Positions 34,440-45,088 of a stretch of 64,000 nt of DNA are shown here, one piece after another. Origin of the DNA: Alitta virens. Taxonomy: Eukaryota > Annelida > Polychaeta > Phyllodocida > Nereididae. The notes below the pieces were generated by a model. It did not search any database. It had not been told where the DNA came from and worked only from the letters and a program-made list of their open reading frames with translations. The position numbers and the translations under genes are program-made. Every line of letters starts with the position of its first letter. Within the stretch, counting starts at the first letter, position 1. The stretch is taken from assembly GCA_932294295.1 (NCBI GenBank), contig OW028584.1, forward strand, positions 25,015,138 through 25,079,137, written 5' to 3'.

Positions 34440-35084
34440 ATTCCTCTCTAGCTTTTTTATTTAAAGGCGGCAGCACTAGCTGCTGACTTTGTATGCATCA
34501 GTCTTCGGAAGCCAGCGCGACGAGACGTTGTATCCGCTTTTACAACTAGGTCGGCGGCAAATTTGAAAACTTATGTGAAGTCAATGAGCACGAAAACAGC
34601 CTGCGTGTGTGACGCGATTCAGGCCAGAGAAATGACTTTACACACTTGCTGTTTTGTCAGCTGCCACGCAACTTCTTTCTTCAGAGCTGTATACTTTTTG
34701 GTAGCATTTCGTCCAGTAGAAGTTGGTGCAGATCGCCGGTAAAAAGATGCATTTCGGAAATGACCGAAATGCGTTGTACAGCTTCGTGCATGTTCGGGCG
34801 AGAGGCCCCTGGCTGGGAATTCTTACAGTGTCTTACCTTTGATTGGTCGTTCAATTGGGAAAACCCACCGGGGGCCTCTTTCCTTATTTTAATGAATTCT
34901 CGCATGCGCAGTGACACGTCTACATGGCTATTCAGGTCACTGCTACAACAGAACCAAATGTCCGTGGAAATTGCCGCATAATACGGCAAATTATGCGGTT
35001 TCGAGAGGGAGTGGATACCGTATTTGTTCATAAAGGTATTGTTTGACGTTCTGGCTTTTATCTAATGTATACTTTGAGCAATTA
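34440..35084. other. GC- and CpG-richer block in a KDZ intron
   Basis: This block differs from its AT-rich surroundings in base composition. It contains TTTCGGAAATGACCGAAAT and TTGCCGCATAATACGGCAAA palindromes (34754-34772 and 34969-34988). The 116-codon minus-strand frame at 34681-35031 has no motif I recognise. It may be an inserted element of unknown type. Confidence 0.35.
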
Positions 35085-35209
35085 AACTTTTGACGAAGTT
35101 ATGCGCTCCGGTCGTGTTACGATGTTCGTTGACATTTGACACTTTGACATTATCAAAGTGAACGCTCGCTACCCACGATGACCGGACCGCATAACTTTGT
35201 CAAAAGTTG
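35085..35209. mobile_element. 125-bp foldback element
   Basis: The arms AACTTTTGACGAAGTTATGC and its near-exact inverse at 35190-35209 continue inward through CTCCGGTC to an inner perfect stem CACTTTGA/TCAAAGTG (35138-35160). Nearly the whole unit can fold into one hairpin. It is located in a KDZ intron. Confidence 0.7.
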
Positions 35210-37257
35210 ACGTTTTGGTCATGCCGTTCTGCTTGTAGCTGTTTTGGAAATACCACATTTTTGTAGCCGTACCATTTGCCACTGATCCGCCAGTCAACAT
35301 GTATACAAGTCCCCAGCTGCCTTTGTTGCACATCTTATGTGCTCTAGTTGTAAATTGTCATTGTTGTCATGGTCACATAGTTCAGTGAGCTTTCGTCCCA
35401 GAGTTGAGCATGATGCAATTAACACAATCAGCAACAACTTCACCAATGAGCATGTTGGATGGTGAAGTCATTTAAGTAAGGGGACCACCTAGCAGATGCT
35501 GTAAGGGTGCCAAAAGTTTGGTGTCCACAAACTGTTCATGATAATTTTTATTAGACACACCGTTGTGTAAAAACAACTTAAATGAAAAATTGATATCCAC
35601 AATTATTAAAACTTTCTGTTCATTTCAGTCGGTATACAGCACTTTTTAGATGGCCTTACTTAGTAACACGTTTTAAGTAATCTATGTGTGATGATCATGG
35701 CTCCTTAATATCTGCTATCTTCATGTTTTTTATGTATTTTTGCACTGCAATCATAAATTTTTATTCCAGGATGGCATATCCATTGTATGTGATGAAAAAG
35801 GAAGAGCATGTGGGTCTCTGGCTGTATGACATTGTATGCCAGTTGGACAGAACCTTGAAGGTATTGAAAAGTACATACACGTAATGCTGTTTTTATTTTA
35901 GGAGTCTAGTGATTATCTTCACAGGAGCCCTGCATGAAAATGACTCCTTATTCCCCAATTGCAGCTGTATCAACCACCACAAAGGGTATCCGTAGTGTCA
36001 CGCCATCACCTTTACACCAATTCTCTTTGAAGTTTCCATGTTTAGAATGGAGGCATAAAACACAGCTATTAAATATCTTTCTTTATATAGCAAATTAATT
36101 CAGTTAGTTTTACCACCAAGATATGTTAAAACTGCCTTAGATATATTGATTCTTGAAAAGCTGCAATGGTTTTTTTAACAAGGACTGCTTCAGTTTCTTC
36201 TGAGGCTTCAATCATCCTTAATATTTGGTCTAATTTCAATCGTGAGTCACTGTTCTGTTGTGACAAACCAGAACAAAGTGGGTGCATTAGATAAATGACT
36301 GGTGTTTTTTTTCTGTAACACAACCATCCTGATTAGTGAAGGAATTGTTCAGACTGAAGTTTCCTATGTATTGTTCGATTGATATTTGATTTATCTTTCA
36401 GAAAAAGGATTTTGGGCTCATTTTTGATGGCACTGTTGGTGTACCAGCTTTCCACATATATGGGCATGTCATGTCGTGCCAGGTGTGTATGTAACAAAAC
36501 TAAGTATAAGACTATGAGATATGTATTGTACAGATGTTGAAGGATATAATAGTGATCCTGCATGCTAAGTATGCATAGTAAACATATATTGTAATGAAAT
36601 GCTAAACAGCTCTCTCAATTTCAGTTAAAGTATAGCCCAAAATGTATACCAGGAGCTGGACTGTTTGATGGTGAAGGAACGGAACGCCTTTGGAGTTACT
36701 TGGGAAAATTTAACAAAATCACCAAGGGAGCAGACATACGAAAACAGACAAGATCTGCTGTGTGAAGCACTACTAAATGTTGGCGCTAAACTGGGGGAAA
36801 AAATAACATCTAATTTTGCACAGCGATATCAGTGTGCCACTATGCTCAAGGACAGTTGTATAAAAACTCTGGAGGAAGATATTAAACTGACACAAGGTAT
36901 GTTTATTACAATTGATGTAATGGTTTTGTCAAAATACTACTAACTAAATTATGTTTGATATAGTTGTTACATGTGAAGTCATAACTTCTGTGCTTTCCAT
37001 AATGCACATGCCCCTGATGACTCTGTGTTATAATGACATGTATGATGACACTGACTGCCCAACAGTGGAAAAAAGTCACACAAAAGCTGTGTTATGTAAT
37101 GTATTGTAATCTAAACAATGTAGATCATTAAACAATGAGTCGCAACATTGCATGGTATACCATTTAGTCATTATTTCAAATTCAACTCTCTGGCCAGATT
37201 GGCGAGGATTTTCCTATGAGAAACTCCAAATGTTGCTTTTAAACATCTCATAATTGC

Positions 37258-37500
37258 AGAGAACAAGGCCCTGCGTGTCGCCCTGAAACAGTTCTACACC
37301 CCAGGTGAACGCAGAACCACCAACCAAGAGCTCCATCGACTCTTCAGGGAGCCAAACATCCATGATAGACTGCAACACCGAAAGAACGCAGCTCTTCAGG
37401 AACGATACGAAGGGTCCCCACTCCTAGTCGAAACTAGACACAGCATTACAACACATGGCAATCCACAGAAGATCAACAAATCCCAGAATTGAAGGCTATG
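37258..37500 (+). pseudogene. C-terminal fragment of a LINE ORF2
   Basis: After a TTGCAG sequence the frame reads ENKALRVALKQFYTPG, ERRTTNQELHRLFREPNI, and ALQERYEGSPLLVETRHS, then TTHGNPQKINKSQN and stop. The NKALR block followed by a P-I block and R-Y-x(n)-LL resembles the region after reverse transcriptase in jockey/I-like LINEs. It is more GC-rich than the surrounding KDZ intron, which supports insertion. The clade is uncertain. Confidence 0.4.
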
Positions 37501-37650
37501 TTGACATACTAAACCAATTACTACTTGAAGCGGCCAAGGCAGCTTCCAAAGTTAACATATTAACACTGTACTAAAACAAGTTTTTTCCCTATTTTCAGAA
37601 ACAAGTCCTGGCCCTGCTGAAGTCCCCCACCATCACCATCAGCTACAGCA

Positions 37651-37670
37651 CCCCCCCCCCCCCCCCCCCC
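37651..37670. repeat. Poly-C tract of 20
   Basis: This uninterrupted C run follows CAC-rich sequence in a KDZ intron. It may mark the 3' tail of the adjacent inserted fragment. Confidence 0.8.
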
Positions 37671-40136
37671 GCCACTCCCACGTTACAACCACAGCTCCTC
37701 AAGGGTCCACCAGTGGCCCCCATGAGGCAAGCCCCTAACAACAAGAGGATGTAGGAGCCATCAGGTCACCCATGGCTTCGCCATTTATGGCTGGGCCATA
37801 ATTCACTTCGTTGTCGTGCTTGGGGTTTAGTCTTGTTTTTAATTGTATTTCAGCTGTTGCCCTGAGCTTGCCATTAAGTACCAAGGGTAATAGGACCTGC
37901 AAGTCACACGTGATTTGGTGGACTTCTTGATTGCAAAAAAAAAGCAGGTCAATGAAGCTGATTTGGCAGTGGTTGCCATGGAGGATGCAAAGATATTGGT
38001 TTTGCCCAAGGTGTATTGGAAAATATTTGAGTGGGTGTATTTCACTTTAACCAACCAGGGCTCAGTTCAGCTCAGTTGTAGTTAGCAGTCATCGTATTTA
38101 TGGAAATGAATTATATTCAGATTGATATTTAACGAGAAAAATATCACATATCTAGCTATGTAATGAAAAGCAATAGGATAGCTGAGAATGCATTGCATGA
38201 TGAATCTTCAGGAAAAGCAGGATAATGTGAAGACCTCAAATGCCTTTTGATATGATGGCAAAAATTTTATGTCTTGTGCATGATATTATTGTGACACACT
38301 TTTTTTATGGTTTTGACAGAAGTTGTACAAATGGTATTTTGTTTCATTGAAAATGTTTATCAAAATACACTGGTCTTGCGTGTGACTGACCATTACTGAT
38401 GGTAACCTCTTGAAGGCTTACCATTATTATGTCTTATTTCGAACACTAAGTAATTTGTGCTGTACCAACCATAATTTAGACTGCAACAAGCAAATTAGCA
38501 ATTTTACCTTTTCTTGTCTTCAGGCATACAGGAAACGGATATTGAAAAATGGGCCCAGGAGGAAATAGAGGCATCATGCCAATCCACGCGGAAAGTAACA
38601 AGTGAGTATTTACAGTACTGTGCAAATGTTTAAGGATTCTTCAAGCTTCTTGATTCAGCAAGACTATAGGAACTGCATGTATTGTATTCATACAGTTTAG
38701 TTTCAACTCACAGTTGCAGTAGAGCTTTTTGCAGTTTTGAAGCTTAAAGTAGTTCTTGTCATGCCCATTTCATGAATGAAACAGATTTGGAGCTCTGGCT
38801 CTCATACACAGTCTGGCACATTTCATTCCTGCTTTATTCCCATTGAGCTAGAGAAAGTTTCCAGAAAGGTTTGAATTATGTTTTTCGAAAATACAAGCAC
38901 ACTTAAACATTGTGACATAATTATGGCAGATTTAAAACCTTCAGGTTCATGTCCTATCAAGCCATACACTGTAGGATTTCTATGTATATAAAATATTTGT
39001 ATTTGCAGTGCCATGTGACAGTTAAATTTAACTATTAAAGAAATTCGAATTGATAGATAGATTGTTGGTATCTCCTCTGAATGACATCCTGCTGAGGTGC
39101 AGCTCTTAAAGAGTGGTCGAGCTGGGGATTTAGCCAGTGTGACTGCTTCAAATTTCCAACTTAAAGATGCTGATAGTTAAGGTGACAGTAACAACGAAGT
39201 GTTCGGGATACTTATTTGAAGAAACATGCTTTGAAAAAAAGAGTGAAAGAATTTCACTGGATTCCAAGTCTCAAATATTTCCCATCAAACTGTTACACAT
39301 CTTGGCCATTTCCATGGCGATGGCTAAATGATTAAGTGGGATGTGTGATGCTGTCTTTATTTTCTATGTGAAGTTCATCATTTTGACACCAAGCAGTTCT
39401 TTCAGGGTACTGTTGAAAACAACACTGACTGCTTTCATGTCATAAGCAGATAAGTGACCTTACATATACACGTTTATATCGATTACACATGCTAATAATG
39501 TGTTTGTGTAATATCACAAAAATTGGCCGGTTGGCTGATGTTGAAAATGCACAACAATACAGCCTTAAAGCAAGTACATTTTCCTGGAATATGTCCAATA
39601 TGTTTTTGTTATGTTTGCATTATGTTTAAATTGATAACGCATAACAAAATCAGTATAATTTAAATGGTTGGGTATTTCCTCCAAATAGGGTTCTCTTCTT
39701 TACAGAGTAGGGACACCCAATATGCACAGGCACTGCCTTAATAGTGCAAGATGCCATGCAAGATGCCGTCAGCTTCAGACTGGATCACACATGAAACAAG
39801 TCATCATAATATTATTCAAATTCACATTGTCTGTTTCAGCTGGGCAGTGGAGGAATTTATATGCTATCCATTTACCCCATTTCTTCAGATTGCGGTGTGT
39901 ATATCTTGTTTGCCATACTGCTGTTTTGTCTAATTCCAAAACGAAGTGTAAATTTGTCAAAATAATATTTATAATACCTTTTTTCTTAAATTTATTATCT
40001 TTATGTTTATATTTTTTAGTGCAGATGAGGATGACTCTGATGATTTGGAGTGTGATGAATTATCCAGGTAATTATAATAAACCTTCAATTACAAAATAAA
40101 TGAAGTTTGATGGGACATAATTGTATAAATAAATTC

Positions 40137-40188
40137 ATCTAGGGTACACACCCTTACTTATGATCTAGGGTACACACCCTTACTTATG
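40137..40188. repeat. Perfect 26-bp tandem duplication
   Basis: The unit ATCTAGGGTACACACCCTTA plus CTTATG is present twice without mismatch. It lies in a KDZ intron. Confidence 0.9.
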
Positions 40189-42078
40189 CCATTTTGAATA
40201 CCTACTCTCTGCATTCCTACTGGAAAGACATGTTTGTGCAGGTGGTTTAAGGCATTGCTCACTGTGTCAGCAAACTTTCAGCGCACATAATATTAGTTTG
40301 TGGTCAGCTGTTGGACCTGCAGGACAGGCATCCATGCATTTCTGTATCTGTGTCTGAATATATGAGTTACACCCCTGGTAGAAGTGAGCATTACTCGGTG
40401 TAGAGTATAGTAAATATTGCACACAGGTCTAAATAGCCTAGCTGTTTTTATGCAGATCACATTTAAATCTTTCAATACGTCTTGTCCCACTCATCAGTGT
40501 CCACTGTTTCATAATTTTATGGAGATGTATAATATCATAAAATAACTGAAATGAGTCATGATATAATTTTCATCTGTATTCCTGGTACAATTCATGGGGA
40601 ACATTCAATGGAATAAAATGTGTACATATGTGACCGGAAAACAGTGAAAAGCAAATTAAAGAATATGTGTGCAGTAAACTAATTTTAAGTTTGTGTTTCA
40701 TAATCCTTTGCTGTTTTGCAGGGTAAACATTGTATTACTATGCTACGAGAAAAAACACAAGCTCAAGCGTTGGAGTGAAACCAGTAGACAAAGAGAGCCT
40801 CGAAGAAGCAGCAACTGAGGTACACTACATCAAGCTGGTGGAATTGAGGGATGCTGTTGTGCAGTACCATTTCATGGTTGCTATGAAGAGGAAGTATGCC
40901 AGTGAGTATGACTATGGAACTGTAGACACCAAACTAGATGCATTTTTGCAAGTAACAGCTTGCATTTTGATTGTCCTTTTTCTGTTAGTATGCCTCTCAC
41001 TTTTTTACCAAGGTCATAGCATCGAGTTTTGCAAAAGCCCGAGTTTCAGAACTCAGAATCATTTTTTATTCTCTTAGAGTTTCTCTCTGCCCATCTGTCT
41101 AGCTGTCAATCCATCCAATAGAAACTAATGACTTTAAACTAGCTGGTCCTCTAATGAGAGGGGATCATAGGGAAAATCAGAAAATTCACCTCATATAGAT
41201 ATTGTCGGGTTTTAAAAATTATTATTCTTTCAATTCATAAAATATGCTGGTCATACAAGTGAGCACATCGGCAGCAAAAGCTTATTCCCGCTCCATCAGG
41301 CTTGCGTATATTTAAAAAGAAAAAGAAAAATTTAGAGAACTTTTAAATATAATATGCTAATAACATATCGTATTACTCTTTATCATGGATGATTTTATTG
41401 TTTTGGTGGTTCTTAGAATTTTTCCATTGATATATATGAAACCTTATGCTGGAACTAATAACATACAACAACCCTCTAGGTTAAATTAAAGTCTCCTGGG
41501 AACATATGTAGCTGTTTGATGATGTTAAACATATTAACATATGATGTGCTGCCTTTACTTGCAATATAAATTTGTTTTAAATTGAATTCAAAGAAACCAG
41601 CTGAATAGATTATTAAGTCATAGCTATCTATAAGAAGTGCTTGCATTCATTATTTAACTTACTCCCTTTTCCTTCTCCTGGCTTGATCCCCAGTTCCCTG
41701 AATCCCGGGTGCATTTCCTATTACAAAATGTATATGGTAATGCCTCTCAATTATTTATTTATGTTTGTCACAACAGGAGGACAGTCCTTGGCAAAGAGGA
41801 TAAATGGGCAAGTTCAAGCTGCCAGTAAAAAGGTGAACCAAGCTGTAAAGGTGTACAATGAAGTTCCCCCTTATGGATCAGCACAGCCATCGCATGAAAT
41901 TCAAAGAAAAGACATCATGGATTTAGGAGCTGCCTTTTGGCACAACTTGAGCCCACAAAACCTACAAACAGGAGATGACATACCATACTTGATTCGCCGC
42001 AAATTGATTGACACTTGGCGATTGAAACTTAGAGCCGATGAGGAGCTGCAAATTACTAGGCAAGATGTACGAATGTAG

Positions 42079-43071
42079 TGCCAATCTGACCTCCATCACA
42101 ACAGCTATCTTCCAAAAGATGGAGTCCTTTGGATCTCCCATACTATTTCATCTAAGGAATTTGGACTTAAATCATTTCTTGTAAAGCATGAAGATTACAT
42201 CAATTCTAGATTATTTTTATGCTAAAGCATTACTGCAGAAGATGCAGATTAGCAGTGACAGTGACACTGTCATTGACAGCATTGAAGACCAGCTGCTTCA
42301 TGATCAGCTTCATCAAGATCATCGTCATAACACTGATAATGAGTTTGTTAGACAAGTAGAAGAAGAGACCTGTTATGATGACCTTGATGAAACTGACTAA
42401 GGATGTGAAACACTGAATACAATGAATATGGCAACTGCTTCATTTGCATAATTATAATTTTTAGGATTACTGGTAGATCTGCAAAGTTAGCCTTCCTTTC
42501 AAATCTATTCAAAATTTATTAACTTTTTCATATATTTATGTATATGACTACAAATAACGTACAATAATCAGAAAATTTCATGACATAATTTTATTTGGTA
42601 GGCTGAGTGATATGGCATATTTACCTCTTCAATGTATTACACAAAATTGTCATTAAATATATTCTACAAAACAGTGGAAAGAAACAAAACATGAAATGGG
42701 CATGGCAAGAACTACTTTGTGAAACAAACAATGATGTCACAACTATTGTGAATATGAATTCAGTTCTGGCATGGCTTTTCACTTGCATACTGTATATGGT
42801 CCAGTCATTTCTTTACATTGAAATTGTTTTTGATTTTTGAATTGATCATAACTCTTGTATAGATTACTAATGAATGATCATGTGGCTTAGGTGCTATATT
42901 TCACGCTTGTGTTGTTTGTTTTATCCTGTCACCACCGACTATAAATATAGTTTTATCTCATCTTATCTTATATGGAATACCTGAAAGATCATGTTATATA
43001 TGGAAATTTTCTCGATATTATGACATTTTTTGTATGATTATACCTGCGCTGCTCATCCAGCTTTTTAATAG
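42079..43071. other. Flank downstream of the KDZ pseudogene
   Basis: Just after the stop, a shifted frame continues (LTSITTAIFQKMESFG), which may be the displaced true KDZ C-terminus. The 70-codon frame at 42188-42400 is Asp/His-rich (DSDTVIDSIEDQLLHDQLHQ) and may be low-complexity coding remnant or chance. Otherwise there is no feature. Confidence 0.3.
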
Positions 43072-43198
43072 TACATGGCCAATTGTGCTACATGTGTTTT
43101 CCATGCGTTTGGATAAACGCGTGGAAAACACATGGTTTTGCGTTTTCCATGCGTTTATCCTTCTCATGGAAAATGCAGGTGGCACATTTGGCCATGTA
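43072..43198. mobile_element. 127-bp nested foldback element
   Basis: The outer arms TACATGGCCAA-TTGTGC (43072-43088) and inverse GGCACATTTGGCCATGTA (43181-43198) enclose a strong inner hairpin at 43091-43134. That hairpin has 20-base arms CATGTGTTTTCCATGCGTTT around GGAT with one mismatch. A third GCGTTTTCCATGCGTTTATC copy follows at 43140-43159. It has no coding content. Confidence 0.75.
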
Positions 43199-44202
43199 GT
43201 GCTTGATTCCAGATAATGAAAATGAAAATTAGTGTAAAGTGAAGTGTAAAGTCTTTGATAGAATGTTGGTTTTCTGATTTAGTGTTAATCTCTGAAAATT
43301 ATTACAGTCTACGAAGGACTGTTGGTCATTGAGTGTAAAATCGTGAAAAATGATTGTTGTCAATGCATATTGAATGGTATATACTTGGACTGTTAATGCT
43401 AAATGTAGTATCATTATTATGGTACACAACACATCCTTGGACTGAATACTGGCAAATCAGTATCAACTGTCAAATTTAGTTATCATAGCTGGAGATGATT
43501 GGGGAAATAAATTAATGTTAAATGATGTCCAGACTCCAGAAGAATATACTACAGGTATCACATGCATGAAAAGGGTGAAAAAGCCAAACACCATGTGAAA
43601 AAAGTGAAATCCAAAATGTGCAACTCACAAAATTGTATTGACCATTAGCTTTAGGTGTTCTGGAAATAGGTGATATTCCTCTATTCCAGATCAATTTTTG
43701 TTTTGTATAATTCGCGAGTTCGCGACTGAAATTGAGTATAATATATTGTTGTGCAATATATACATTTGGTTTCTCGCAATATTTTACTATAGAACTAGCT
43801 GAGCCTCTGATGATGCCATGCTGTTAATATAATATTTATAGTTTTTAGTTTTTTAGTTTTTTTTAATCGTATATTTTTTTTTTAATAGTACATTGCACTG
43901 TGAGCGATGAGTAAAAATACAATATATTCAGATTTATAATAAAGAAAATTTCAACAAACACATACTTTGTTTTATTTAGCCTATCATATGTCCTTGTAAT
44001 GGTTATTTGAAGAGAGTGTTAATTTTCCCTGTTCAGGCTTTTACTTTCAATTTATTAGCCTTTATAAGACATAAACAGATTTACAGGGCTGGCTCAAGTA
44101 CTTGCATATATGCCAAAACAAAAAATAAAGTTACTAAATTAAAAAAATTTAAAACGACAAAAAGAATTAAATAAAAAAATATGAAAGAGAAAAATTACAT
44201 AG
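43199..44202. other. AT-rich intergenic DNA, no recognised feature
   Basis: I see no gene or structured repeat. It is followed at once by the target duplication CATAG and a gypsy LTR. Confidence 0.3.
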
Positions 44203-44372
44203 TGTCGTATATCGTTCCAATAATTGCCGTAAACAAGAATATCCATACAACGTCAGTTAGTGAATTCTAAATGTTTATTAACCAACTACAGAGGGCGTCC
44301 TAGTCAAAAGCTACCATGATGACACCTATAGCTAGTGCATCATAACCTAACTAATTGGTGCCAAACATCACA
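44203..44372 (-). repeat. 3' LTR of gypsy element 2
   Basis: 170 bp, matching 49341-49504 apart from a few substitutions and a short extra TATAGCTAGTGCAT-type segment. On the minus strand it carries AATAAA within GGTTAATAAACATTT. Confidence 0.9.
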
Positions 44373-44385
44373 TCTCCCTCATCCT

Positions 44386-45034
44386 TACAGCAGTTTTAGA
44401 GCGAGCTGCATGATGGACAGTTCAGTGGTGAAAGAGACAAATCAGAATGATTGTAAAGTAATTGACCAATTTTTCTGGCCCATTCCTAATAGCCTTGTCA
44501 TAAAATACTTGTCTGTGCTATATAAGCCATTGGAGAAGATACAGAAATAGCATTACAATTGTACAGAAAAGGGGTAAACCATGAGTAAACTTTGGTCAAA
44601 AGAGGTGAAAACAAGTTTATTGCCCAGATGTTGGGGTGTTTCTATCATTCTTATCAAATGTTTCAATCAGTCTGAAAAGGCGTTCTGAAGATACAACTGT
44701 CCATGCTCGCTCTAAAACTGCTGCAAGACAAACGTTAAACGAACTACCATAAATCTTTTAACAATACGAAACTTCCGTAACAATAGGATATCTTAATTTA
44801 CAGCCTATAGCTACCATATTTACATCACAATAAAAATGACCTCAAATACATTAGTATCTCAATCAATCAATCCATTCGTTTTGAAACAATGCTCGTAAAT
44901 AAATCAATCAAAGGTTTCGAGCAATGTTAGTCAATACCTCAATCACATACTACAGTGCTCGTGCTCGTAAATAAATCAATCATGTGTTTCAAGCAACGTT
45001 CGTCAATAAATCAAATTAGTGTTCGTAAATCAAA
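44386..45034 (-). repeat. 3' non-coding region of gypsy element 2 with an inverted and a 72-bp direct repeat
   Basis: ACAGCAGTTTTAGAGCGAGC at 44387-44406 is repeated inverted at about 44707-44726, each beside a TGGACAGTT block, so a 340-bp unit has inverted ends. Further in, GCTCGTAAATAAATCAATCA starts at 44891 and again at 44963 (period 72), with diverged continuations. No reading frame survives here. Confidence 0.7.
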
Positions 45035-45088
45035 CAAACAAATGTGACAATGTCCAATCAATAAATCAAGTTTTAGCTTCATGCTTCA

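Larger units (their letters stand above)
31678..42078 (+). pseudogene. KDZ (Kyakuja/Dileera/Zisupton) transposase gene, at least 13 exons, decayed
   Basis: Exons: 31678-31916 (Cys cluster, RCKYCGPAAYFCKECC), 32008-32091, 32236 to about 32450 (CNCEDLAVTLVRLGLCPASP), about 32731-32862 (HCLACPK), 33063-33234 (LAMDGNFNLVHRNSAG), 33840-33976 (DVTGMFASICCHDMPSRALN), 35770-35860 (YDIVCQL), 36402-36482 (GVPAFHIYGHVMSCQ), 36625-36896 (GLFDGEGTERLWSYLG), 38524-38601, 40020-40067, 40722-40901 and 41777-42078 (final coiled part, TAG at 42076). The Cys cluster, MDGN, YDI-C and GEG-ER-W blocks are the hallmarks of KDZ transposases; the presumed DDE acids are in the last three. Many introns keep matching phases, for example 33976/35770 and 36896/38524. 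Lesions: TGA at 31788 inside the Cys cluster, frame breaks in exons 2, 9 and 12, and possibly at the C-terminus. No terminal repeats were identified. Confidence 0.85.

Noticed and set aside
34681..35031. 116-residue minus-strand protein in a KDZ intron
   Set aside because: No signal, motif or splice context; it falls in a GC-rich inserted block where long chance frames are expected.
39050..39180. Third copy of the GATA-tailed SINE
   Set aside because: ATAGATAGATT and AGTGGTCGAGCTGG hint at a SINE, but the diagnostic central block is absent.
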